Both the position numbers and the translations under genes were made by a program. A DNA stretch of 25,996 bases from Firmicutes bacterium CAG:95 (GTDB lineage Bacteria; Bacillota; Clostridia; Lachnospirales; Lachnospiraceae): NCBI GenBank assembly GCA_000438155.1, contig FR902863.1:1-25996 (forward strand), written 5' to 3'. Positions within the stretch are counted from its first letter, which is position 1, and each line of letters opens with the position of its first letter. This document shows positions 7,433 through 14,402 of this stretch, piece by piece. The notes beneath the pieces were generated by a model, which saw only the letters and a program-made list of their open reading frames with translations, did not search any database and was not told the origin of the DNA.

Positions 7433-7872
7433 AAGAATTTAAAGGAAGAGTTGTAGCGAACGGAACGACAACAGCAAAGGCACTCGTATCCCACGGAGGC
7501 TTAAATACGCTGGCATCCTTCCAGAAGGCATTGCAGTTCGGGGACAAGAAGGCAACCTGTGGAGATCAGAACAATCCGGATCTTTATGGAAAGCAGATGG
7601 CAGGCAAGGCCTTGTGTCTGCCGACAACCATCGGATCGACGACGGGAGGACTGGTTCTTTACTGTGCATGCTCCATGAACCGTCAGCCTGCATGTATGCT
7701 GTTTTCAGAGCCGATTGACTCACTGGCAGGAGCCGGAGCCATTCTGGCGGATGTGTGGCTTGACAATGTCAGCATGCCGGTTGTAGACAGCCTTGGCGAA
7801 GAGTTCCTTTCCTATGTAAAGGATGACATGACCATTACCGTGAAGGACGATGGCGTTGTGGTCGTAGAGTAA
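7429..7872 (+). CDS. Aconitase X swivel (small) subunit
   Basis: A 147-aa protein of the former DUF126 family, the swivelling domain of aconitase X that in type II enzymes is a separate chain. Visible signs are the N-terminal FKGRVVANG strand, the central LPTTIGSTTGGLVLYCACSMNRQPACMLF, with the Ser/Thr-Gly loop that contributes to the active site, and AGAGAILADVW. Its ATG overlaps the stop of the large subunit (ATGA), as usual for these pairs. With the large subunit it should form the active dehydratase in the cytoplasm. About 100 bp with no convincing terminator separate it from the chemoreceptor. Confidence 0.88.
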   Translation: MKEFKGRVVANGTTTAKALVSHGGLNTLASFQKALQFGDKKATCGDQNNPDLYGKQMAGKALCLPTTIGSTTGGLVLYCACSMNRQPACMLFSEPIDSLAGAGAILADVWLDNVSMPVVDSLGEEFLSYVKDDMTITVKDDGVVVVE

Positions 7873-7976
7873 AACACATCAGACAGAGGAGAATAAACAG
7901 TAAATAACAGAAAATGAATATTCCGGATATTTATTAAAGCAATAGCTATTCATAAAACAGGAAAAGAGGCGGAGTT

Positions 7977-10058
7977 ATGAAATCCATTAAGACAAAAATT
8001 ATTGTAAGTATTATTGCATGTACCTTACTTTCAGTCATTCCGATTGGATTTATGAGTCTTCGGAATGTGTATCAGACATCAAATCAGGGGGCTGAACAGG
8101 AGCTGGCATTGAAGTGCCGGAACGAGCAGGAACAGATTAATGCACAGATTTCGAAAATCGAACAGTCCGTAGATACCTTAAGCAGTATTGCAATGAATAA
8201 GCTTGATTTTTCGGAGTTTAAGAGCAGTGCAGTCTATGTGAAGCAGTATACGGATTCCATTATGAGTGATGTTGTGAAGTTTGGAGAGCACACCGATGGT
8301 GCTATCTGCGTTTATGTGCGGTACAATCCTGATTTTACGGAACCGACTTCCGGTATTTTCCTTACCAGAAACAGCACGGACGAGGAATTCACCAGTTCTG
8401 TACCAACGGACTTTACCATGTATGACAAAACGGATGTGGAGCATGTCGGCTGGTATTATGTTCCTGTAGAGAACGGTGCACCGTTGTGGATGGATCCTTA
8501 TCTCAACGGTAATGTGAATGTTTATATGATTTCTTATGTTGTTCCGCTGTATGTTGACGGGGAATCCGTTGGTATTATCGGAATGGATATTGATTTTTCA
8601 CAGATTACGGGAATGGTTGAAAAAACAAAGGCATTTTCTACCGGATATTCCTTCCTTTATAAGCCGGATGGCTCCATTATGTACCATCCCGAGATGGAAA
8701 ACGGCGCGGATCTTGAGCAGCTTGGGATGACGGCAGATGAAAAGGCACGGATGTGTGATGCGGCAAATGAGGGACAGGTAGAGGGCTTTAGCAGTAACGG
8801 AACAAAGACCAGTGCGGTATTCTATACGCTGGATAATGGAATGATGGTAGCTCTGTCTGCCCCGGACAGTGAGATTACCTCAGATGCTGTAAGCCTGTCG
8901 GCCATGATGATCGGAACCTGTGTGGTATGTCTGCTTATCTGTATCGTACTTGCGGTTATTTTAAGCAGGAGTATTGCTGCTCCGATTACCGGCATCACGA
9001 AGGTCATCCGTCAGACAGCGGATCTTGATTTCCAGAAAACAAAATCAGGGGAATCCCTGGTAAAGCGTAAGGATGAAACCGGTGTGATGGCGGGAGCTGT
9101 CAGTGATATGAGAAAGGTATTCCGTGAACTGATCGGAGACATTACAGCTGCGGAGACAACCATTCTGACTGGTATGGATAAGCTGGATTCCATCATGCAC
9201 GCAAACAGTGAAATGGCAGAGGATAATTCCGCAACCACGCAGGAAATGGCAGCCGGCATGCAGGAGACAACAGCAAGTGCATCCATGATTAACGGTAACA
9301 TTGATGGTATTAAGCAAAATACGGAAGATATAAAGAAGCTTTCAAAGGAAGGACAGGAGACCTCAGTACAGGTGAAGGGCAGAGCTGACCGGCTCCAGAG
9401 CACAACCATTTCTTCAAGCAATAAGGCACTGGCAATTTTCGAGGAGATGAAGATAAAAACCAAGGAAGCCATTGAGAAGTCCAGGGCGGTTGACCAGATT
9501 AACAATCTGACCGAAAACATTAAACAGATTTCGTCCCAGACCAATCTCCTTGCCCTGAATGCCAATATTGAGGCAGCACGTGCCGGTGAAGCGGGAAAAG
9601 GCTTTGCCGTTGTGGCAACAGAGATTGGAAATCTGTCAAATCAGACCTATGCAACGGTGGATGGCATTACGGAAATGGTTACAGAGGTTAACAGTGCCGT
9701 TAACAGTATGACCGACTGTATGACGACGATTATGGATTTCCTGGAGAATACGGTAGTGCTTGATTATAATTCCTTCAGGGAGATCGGTAAGGAATATCAG
9801 GCGGATGCCAATACCTTTGCGGATGCAATGGGAAGAGTTTACAGTGAGATTACAAAGCTGGATGAGCAGATCAGTGATATTGCAGAGAATGTGACCAATG
9901 TCAGTGAAACGATCAGCCAGTCCGCACAGGGTGTCAGCCAGATCGCGGAGAAATCCTCCGATGCTGCTGCAAAGACCACAGAGGGCTATGAGCTGCTTCG
10001 TGAAAGCCGTGACAGCATTGTAAAATTAGGAACCATCATTGAACGGTTCCGGTTATAG
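7977..10058 (+). CDS. Methyl-accepting chemotaxis protein (dCACHE-type sensor)
   Basis: A 693-aa chemoreceptor. One membrane helix lies near residues 7-27 and a second near 307-328, framing a 280-residue extracellular region. That region has dCACHE character: ISKIEQSVDTLSSIA helix start, GWYYVPVENGAPLWMDPY, and VYMISYVVPLYVDGESVGIIGMDID. HAMP (about 328-385) follows, then a long coiled cytoplasmic domain whose tip, QTNLLALNANIEAARAGE at about 521-538, is the CheA/CheW contact signature. dCACHE domains bind amino acids, organic acids or similar small ligands. GAGGCGGAG just upstream supports the ATG. Its place in an operon with the flavoenzyme and aconitase X suggests that it senses the substrate or a related compound. 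No C-terminal CheR-tethering pentapeptide is present. Confidence 0.9.
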   Translation: MKSIKTKIIVSIIACTLLSVIPIGFMSLRNVYQTSNQGAEQELALKCRNEQEQINAQISKIEQSVDTLSSIAMNKLDFSEFKSSAVYVKQYTDSIMSDVVKFGEHTDGAICVYVRYNPDFTEPTSGIFLTRNSTDEEFTSSVPTDFTMYDKTDVEHVGWYYVPVENGAPLWMDPYLNGNVNVYMISYVVPLYVDGESVGIIGMDIDFSQITGMVEKTKAFSTGYSFLYKPDGSIMYHPEMENGADLEQLGMTADEKARMCDAANEGQVEGFSSNGTKTSAVFYTLDNGMMVALSAPDSEITSDAVSLSAMMIGTCVVCLLICIVLAVILSRSIAAPITGITKVIRQTADLDFQKTKSGESLVKRKDETGVMAGAVSDMRKVFRELIGDITAAETTILTGMDKLDSIMHANSEMAEDNSATTQEMAAGMQETTASASMINGNIDGIKQNTEDIKKLSKEGQETSVQVKGRADRLQSTTISSSNKALAIFEEMKIKTKEAIEKSRAVDQINNLTENIKQISSQTNLLALNANIEAARAGEAGKGFAVVATEIGNLSNQTYATVDGITEMVTEVNSAVNSMTDCMTTIMDFLENTVVLDYNSFREIGKEYQADANTFADAMGRVYSEITKLDEQISDIAENVTNVSETISQSAQGVSQIAEKSSDAAAKTTEGYELLRESRDSIVKLGTIIERFRL

Positions 10059-10096
10059 AAGGTCTGCATAAGGACTGGAAAAGGAGTGGATGAAGA

Positions 10097-10882
10097 ATGG
10101 CACATTTAACTATTGATTTTTTCTCAAACTGTCTGCGCAGGACGGTGCAGTTTCAGATGATTATTCCGGGAGATTTCTGCAATACCTGGCAGATTGAGCA
10201 GAAGCGTAAAGGGAAACGGATGAAGACCCTTTTTCTTCTGCATGGATATACCGGTGCTGCAGAGAACTGGGTGCCGGATAATTTAAGTACACTTTACAAT
10301 TTCGCAATCGTGATGCCGAGCGGAGAAAACGGCTTCTGGGTAGATGGTCCGGCTACCGGACATCAGTATGGAGCCTTTATCGGAGAGGAACTGCCGGATT
10401 ATATCCGTAAGACCTTTGGTCTTGCCATGAATCCGGAAGAGACTTATATCATGGGGCTTTCCATGGGCGGCTTCGGGGCGCTGCATACGGCATTACAGTA
10501 TCCGGAGACCTTCGGGAAGGTGGCTGCGCTTTCTTCGGCACTCATTATCCATGAGATTGCCCATATGCAGCCGGGAGGATCAAACGAGGTTGCCAATTAT
10601 GAGTACTATCACGGCTGCTTCGGAGATCTGGACCGGATTGAGATCAGCCGCTATAATCCGGAGGTGCTGGTAGAAGAGATCCTGAATGAACAGCGGAAGA
10701 TGCCGGATATCTATATGGCGTGTGGAACCGAGGACTTCCTGCTTGAAAAGAACCGTGAGTTTCACAGATTTCTCGATAAGTACGAGGTGCCGCATTGCTA
10801 TATGGAGTCCAAGGGAGAGCACAATATGGAGTTCTGGACCGAATATGCAAGGATCTTCATCCCGAAGATGCTTGAGGAGTAG
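10097..10882 (+). CDS. Alpha/beta-hydrolase esterase (tributyrin/feruloyl esterase-like, EstA type)
   Basis: A 261-aa serine esterase. The N-terminus MAHLTIDFFSNCLRRTVQF and the FLLHGYTG oxyanion segment are typical of the EstA/esterase D family. The catalytic triad is readable: S122 in GLSMGG, D213 in CGTEDF and H242 in GEHNMEFW. There is no signal peptide, so it acts in the cytoplasm on small acyl or aryl esters that have been taken up. It starts 38 bp after the chemoreceptor stop, with AAAGGAG just upstream and no terminator between, and is followed by a strong terminator. It is therefore the last gene of the flavoenzyme-aconitase X unit. In that setting it may release the hydroxy acid that feeds the pathway; this is inference. 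Confidence 0.85.
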   Translation: MAHLTIDFFSNCLRRTVQFQMIIPGDFCNTWQIEQKRKGKRMKTLFLLHGYTGAAENWVPDNLSTLYNFAIVMPSGENGFWVDGPATGHQYGAFIGEELPDYIRKTFGLAMNPEETYIMGLSMGGFGALHTALQYPETFGKVAALSSALIIHEIAHMQPGGSNEVANYEYYHGCFGDLDRIEISRYNPEVLVEEILNEQRKMPDIYMACGTEDFLLEKNREFHRFLDKYEVPHCYMESKGEHNMEFWTEYARIFIPKMLEE

Positions 10883-10907
10883 GGAGGAAGGAAAAGCCTT
10901 AGGAAAA

Positions 10908-10953
10908 GCCGGAAAACGAGAGTGCAAAAGGCATAATCGTTTTCTGGCTTTTT
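10908..10953 (+). terminator. Rho-independent terminator after the esterase gene
   Basis: GCCGGAAAACGA (10908-10919) pairs with TCGTTTTCTGGC (10937-10948), 12 bp with one G-U pair and a 17-base loop. TTTTT follows at 10949-10953. It ends the operon that begins at 4080. Confidence 0.8.
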
Positions 10954-10979
10954 GCAATTTCAGTTGTGTAGTATATTTA

Positions 10980-11008
10980 TTGGAACATCGCTGGATATAT
11001 GTTATAAT
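10980..11008 (+). promoter_or_regulatory. Sigma-A promoter (TTGGAA-17-TATAAT)
   Basis: TTGGAA at 10980-10985 and a perfect TATAAT at 11003-11008 are exactly 17 bp apart, 40 bp upstream of ATG 11049 and just after the preceding terminator. It is one of the two best-formed promoters in the window and may drive all genes up to the terminator at 21508. Confidence 0.85.
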
Positions 11009-11048
11009 GTGCCTCAGAGAAAAAGGGACAATCGAAAGGGAGGTAGTT

Positions 11049-11555
11049 ATGGTCACACGGACTTCAAAGATTTTAATGGTAATTGCAACCGCATTCACAT
11101 TTTTAGGAGTTGCTTTGGAAATCCTGCTTCATAGTAATCAGGAAAATTTTTTCCCGCTGTTTAGCGCAGGAATTCAGTTGGATGAGCCGGTGGTTCATAC
11201 CGTGAATCTCTGGTCAACGATTCTGATATTTCTGCTTTATCTGGTAAGCTGCATCGTTTTGATGTGCGCTTCCAAAAGAACCGGCTTTGTCATGAGCATT
11301 GTGGCGTTGGTTTTAAATCTGTTAGTTAATGCGGGAGCGAGAGTCGGAGCGGTTGTCATGAACCGCTATATGGGAATGAAAGGCGTAAAGTATCTTACGG
11401 GAATCACCATACTGGATTCGCTGCATGGCTATGTGGTGGCGCCGATGCTGCTGCTTGCCATCGTATTTTTAGGAATTACGATCGGTACGCTGTCGCAGAA
11501 CCGGAAAGAGGAAGAAGCCGTAAGAAACAGTTACGATTCAGTTACAGGAATATAG
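11049..11555 (+). CDS. Four-helix integral membrane protein of unknown function
   Basis: A 168-aa protein not recognised as a named family. Four hydrophobic segments are visible: ILMVIATAFTFLGVALEILL, WSTILIFLLYLVSCIVLM, GFVMSIVALVLNLLVNAG and YVVAPMLLLAIVFLGITIG, with a short charged tail (NRKEEEAVRNSYDS). The frame is open for another 363 bases upstream, but GGGAGG about 6-11 bp before ATG 11049 and the promoter at 10980-11008 fix this start. It is the first gene of a long co-directional run. Its stop is 1 bp before a possible TTG start of the next gene, which suggests translational coupling with the rhodanese-TtcA-like protein. A role in transporting or sensing sulfur would fit the neighbour but is not shown. 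Confidence 0.75.
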   Translation: MVTRTSKILMVIATAFTFLGVALEILLHSNQENFFPLFSAGIQLDEPVVHTVNLWSTILIFLLYLVSCIVLMCASKRTGFVMSIVALVLNLLVNAGARVGAVVMNRYMGMKGVKYLTGITILDSLHGYVVAPMLLLAIVFLGITIGTLSQNRKEEEAVRNSYDSVTGI

Positions 11556-11577
11556 ATTGGAACAGGAAGAAACAGCA

Positions 11578-12708
11578 ATGGAAATAACAGCAAAAGAACT
11601 TATGGAAATGAACCAGGAGGAACTTCTGATTATCGACATCCGGAATGAATATGACCGGAACTATGGACTGATTCCGGGATCTGTCTGGGCGGATGCGCAG
11701 GAGCTTGTGTCGAACCCGCCGGAGGATAGGTCAAAGAAGATCATTCTGTATTGTGCGCGGGGAATTATCAGCGTGGATCTGGCACAGGCCTTGTGCGATC
11801 AGGGCTACGAAGCTTACAGTCTGCAGGAAGGGTATCTTGGATGGCTGCGCTATGACATGCAGAACCAGCAGGAGGACGAATTGTGCCGGAAGGTGGAACA
11901 CAGTCTGCAGAAGAAGTTCCGTACCTCTTTAATGAGTCCGTTCATTAAGGCATTGAAAGACTATGAACTGGTCAAGGATGGAGACCGGGTGGCGGTCTGT
12001 ATGTCCGGCGGCAAGGATTCCATGCTGATGGCAAAACTGTTTCAGGAATTGAAGAAATACAGCAAGGTGGATTTTGAAGTCAAGTATCTGGTGATGGATC
12101 CGGGCTATAATAAGGAAAACCGTCAGGTAATTGAGGACAATGCCAGAGCGCTTCAGATCCCCATTACGATTTTTGAAAGTGATATTTTTGATTCGGTATA
12201 TACCGTGGAGAAGTCCCCCTGCTATCTGTGCGCAAGAATGCGCCGCGGAAATCTTTATGCGTTTGCAAGGGAACTGGGATGCAACAAAATCGCGCTGGGA
12301 CATCACTATGACGATGTGATTGAGACGATCTTAATGGGAATGCTGTACGGCGCCCAGATCCAGTCGATGATGCCGAAGCTTCACAGTACGAACTTTGAGG
12401 GAATGGAGCTGATCCGACCGCTGTACTATATCCGTGAGGATGACATCAAGGCATGGCGTGATTATAACGGGCTTCATTTTATCCAGTGTGCCTGCAAGTT
12501 TACGGATACCTGTACGACCTGCAACAACGGACAGAATCATTCCAAGCGTCAGGAGACGAAGGAGCTGATCCGTAAATTAAAGGAAAACAATCCGGATGTG
12601 GAGAAGTGCATTTTCCGAAGTGTGGAGAATGTGCATATTGATACCGTCATTGCTTATAAGGAAAAAGGAGTACGGCATCATTTCCTGGATACATATGATG
12701 AAAAGTAA
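11578..12708 (+). CDS. Rhodanese domain fused to a TtcA-like PP-loop ATPase (RNA thiolation family)
   Basis: A 376-aa two-domain protein. Residues 1-95 are a rhodanese (DIRNEYDRNYG; LYCARG with catalytic Cys59), which carries sulfur as a persulfide. Residues about 110-376 are an N-type PP-loop ATPase of the TtcA/TtuA group: SGGKDS at 143-148, CYLC (C215, C218) and GHHYDDVIETILM. TtcA binds a [4Fe-4S] cluster through CxxC plus a third Cys and makes 2-thiocytidine at tRNA position 32. Here the distal part has four cysteines, C304, C306, C312 and C315, more than needed for a third ligand. The fusion implies that sulfur is passed directly from rhodanese to ATPase. ATG 11578 has AGGAAG 8 bp upstream; TTG 11557 in the same frame is possible. 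The sulfur-transfer class is sure, the RNA target is not. Confidence 0.87.
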   Translation: MEITAKELMEMNQEELLIIDIRNEYDRNYGLIPGSVWADAQELVSNPPEDRSKKIILYCARGIISVDLAQALCDQGYEAYSLQEGYLGWLRYDMQNQQEDELCRKVEHSLQKKFRTSLMSPFIKALKDYELVKDGDRVAVCMSGGKDSMLMAKLFQELKKYSKVDFEVKYLVMDPGYNKENRQVIEDNARALQIPITIFESDIFDSVYTVEKSPCYLCARMRRGNLYAFARELGCNKIALGHHYDDVIETILMGMLYGAQIQSMMPKLHSTNFEGMELIRPLYYIREDDIKAWRDYNGLHFIQCACKFTDTCTTCNNGQNHSKRQETKELIRKLKENNPDVEKCIFRSVENVHIDTVIAYKEKGVRHHFLDTYDEK

Positions 12709-12815
12709 CTATTCAGTACAGATCGAAGCATATGCTGCCAAGACCGTAAGAATATGATTCAGTAATGATGCAAGATAGGAGAACAACCCAGTGAACAAGA
12801 ACAGAGGAAATTCCG

Positions 12816-13340
12816 TTGAATAAGAAGACTTTAAAGGAAGAAAAATACGAGCATATTACCCATCCGTTTCCACCGTTATATGATGCTGATTCAAAGATCC
12901 TGATTCTGGGGAGTCTTCCATCGGTCAAATCCAGAGAGCAGATGTTCTTTTACGGGCATCCGCAGAACCGGTTCTGGAAGGTGATCAGTGCGGTGCTTCA
13001 TGAGAACGTACCAACCACGATTGAAGAAAAGAAAACACTGCTGTCAGCTCATCATGTTGCCTTGTGGGATACGATTTACAGCTGTGACATTATCGGATCA
13101 AGTGACAGCAGCATTAAGAATGTGGTGCCGACCGATCTTCGCACCGTGGTGGAACAGTCGAAGATTCAGCATATTTACTGTAATGGCAGGACGTCGGGAA
13201 AGTATTTTGAGAAATATCAGCAGAAAACACTGGGAATGACGGCGGAGGTGCTGCCTTCCACAAGCCCTGCCAATGCAGCATTCGGACTGGAGAAGCTGAC
13301 TGCGATCTGGTCAGAAGCATTGAAGGATTCACTGGGATGA
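12816..13340 (+). CDS. Hypoxanthine-DNA glycosylase-like protein (uracil-DNA glycosylase superfamily)
   Basis: A 174-aa protein of the UDG superfamily, closest in its motifs to the family-6 DNA-deoxyinosine (hypoxanthine) glycosylases. ILILGSLPSVKSREQMFFYGHPQNRFW (motif I, about 28-54), LWD (83-85) and LPSTSPANAAF (motif II region, 146-156) are readable. Such enzymes remove deaminated adenine, and sometimes uracil, from DNA to start base-excision repair. The length is normal for the family. The start is TTG 12816 with GAGGAA about 7 bp upstream; no ATG fits. It follows the thiolation gene by 107 bp and precedes the G3E GTPase by 84 bp, with no terminator on either side. Confidence 0.82.
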   Translation: MNKKTLKEEKYEHITHPFPPLYDADSKILILGSLPSVKSREQMFFYGHPQNRFWKVISAVLHENVPTTIEEKKTLLSAHHVALWDTIYSCDIIGSSDSSIKNVVPTDLRTVVEQSKIQHIYCNGRTSGKYFEKYQQKTLGMTAEVLPSTSPANAAFGLEKLTAIWSEALKDSLG

Positions 13341-13366
13341 GAGGAAATGTAAACAGAAATATAGAG

Positions 13367-13400
13367 ATATAAGAGGGTTTGAATATATAAGAGAGCTTGA
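13367..13400 (+). repeat. 18-bp imperfect tandem repeat upstream of the G3E GTPase gene
   Basis: ATATAAGAGGGTTTGA (13367-13382) and ATATAAGAGAGCTTGA (13385-13400) differ at two positions and are offset by 18 bp. A further partial ATATAG follows. They lie in the short gap before ATG 13425. It may be a simple duplication in an AT-rich leader; no function is evident. Confidence 0.6.
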
Positions 13401-13424
13401 ATATAGCATGGAAAGAGGTGTCCT

Positions 13425-14384
13425 ATGGTACAGATTGATTTAATTACCGGTTTCCTGGGATCCGGTAAAACAACATTCATCAAAGCATATGCGCAGTACC
13501 TGATGAAACAGGGACTGAAGATTGGAATTCTGGAGAATGATTTCGGCGCAGTCAATGTGGATATGCTTCTTTTGCAGGAATTATTAGGAGACCAGTGTGA
13601 TCTGGAAATGGTTTCCGGCGGGTGTGACAGCGACTGTCACAGAAGACGGTTTAAAACGAAGCTGATTGCGATGGGCATGTCCGGGTATGACCGGGTGCTG
13701 GTAGAGCCGTCCGGAATTTATGATGTGGATGAATTTTTCGATGCACTTCACGAAGAACCGCTCGATCAGTGGTACGAGGTAAAGAATGTGATTGCCATTG
13801 TCGATGCCAAGCTGGAAAAGAAGCTGTCACAGGAGGCAGACTTTATTCTGGCATCGGAGGCGGCAAGCGCAGGGAAAATCGTGTTAAGTCATGCGGACTT
13901 GGCAACGAAGGGGCAGATCGAAGGAACGATCCAGCATTTGCAGCAGGCTATGGAGAATATCCAGTGCAGCCGGAAGCTCGCAGAAGATGAGATCATAGCC
14001 GGGAATATGGAAGCCCTGACGGATGAACAGTTACAGGGACTGTCCGGATGTGGATATGTTTCTTCCAGCTATCGCAAAATGGATCTGGAAAATCATCTGG
14101 GATTCGATTCTTTGTATTTTATGAATGCGCCGGTTACGAAGGAGACGCTTCCTGATAAGGTAAAACAGATCATGCAGGATCCGGGGTGTGGAAAGATCTT
14201 CCGTGTGAAGGGCTTTTTGAAGGACGAGACGGGAGCCTGGTATCAGCTCAATGCGTCAAAGGATGCATTCGACTTCCAGCCGATCCCGACAGGACAGGAA
14301 GTGATCATTGCGATCGGCGAGAACCTGAATGAAGGAGCAATTAAGAAAATCCTGTTTGGTGATGTCGATGTGAAAAGCTACTGA
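13425..14384 (+). CDS. G3E-family GTPase (CobW/P47K-like) with a variant metal motif
   Basis: A 319-aa protein of the G3E metallochaperone/GTPase group. Walker A is GFLGSGKTT (9-17), the ENDFG.VNVD segment is at 37-46 and the Walker-B region VEPSGIYDVDEF at 93-104. A C-terminal CobW-like domain (about 225-319, KIFRVKGFL and the closing EVIIAIGENL strand) is present. The usual CxCC metal site (as in GCICC) is replaced by GGCDSDCHRRR (C67, D68, D70, C71, H72), and the guanine-specificity motif NKxD reads SHAD. Relatives deliver Zn, Co or Ni to enzymes, or serve nitrile hydratase. Here the client is unknown; nearby metal-dependent candidates include the TtcA-like protein. GAGGTG 6 bp before ATG 13425 sets the start. 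The GH2 gene begins 18 bp downstream, probably on the same transcript. Confidence 0.83.
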   Translation: MVQIDLITGFLGSGKTTFIKAYAQYLMKQGLKIGILENDFGAVNVDMLLLQELLGDQCDLEMVSGGCDSDCHRRRFKTKLIAMGMSGYDRVLVEPSGIYDVDEFFDALHEEPLDQWYEVKNVIAIVDAKLEKKLSQEADFILASEAASAGKIVLSHADLATKGQIEGTIQHLQQAMENIQCSRKLAEDEIIAGNMEALTDEQLQGLSGCGYVSSSYRKMDLENHLGFDSLYFMNAPVTKETLPDKVKQIMQDPGCGKIFRVKGFLKDETGAWYQLNASKDAFDFQPIPTGQEVIIAIGENLNEGAIKKILFGDVDVKSY

Positions 14385-14402
14385 CTCGGAAAGGAGAACG
14401 GG

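Noticed and set aside
7914..7954. ATGAATA/TATTCAT arms between aconitase X and the chemoreceptor as a terminator
   Set aside because: Seven A/T-rich pairs around a loop of about 27 bases with no T-run; too weak to end transcription.
9011..9565. 184-codon minus-strand open frame with hydrophobic stretches
   Set aside because: Antisense shadow of the chemoreceptor signalling domain; heptad-rich coding sequence often yields such frames.
10686..11048. 363-base upstream extension of the membrane-protein frame
   Set aside because: It overlaps the esterase gene in another frame and crosses a terminator and a promoter; the ribosome site fits ATG 11049.
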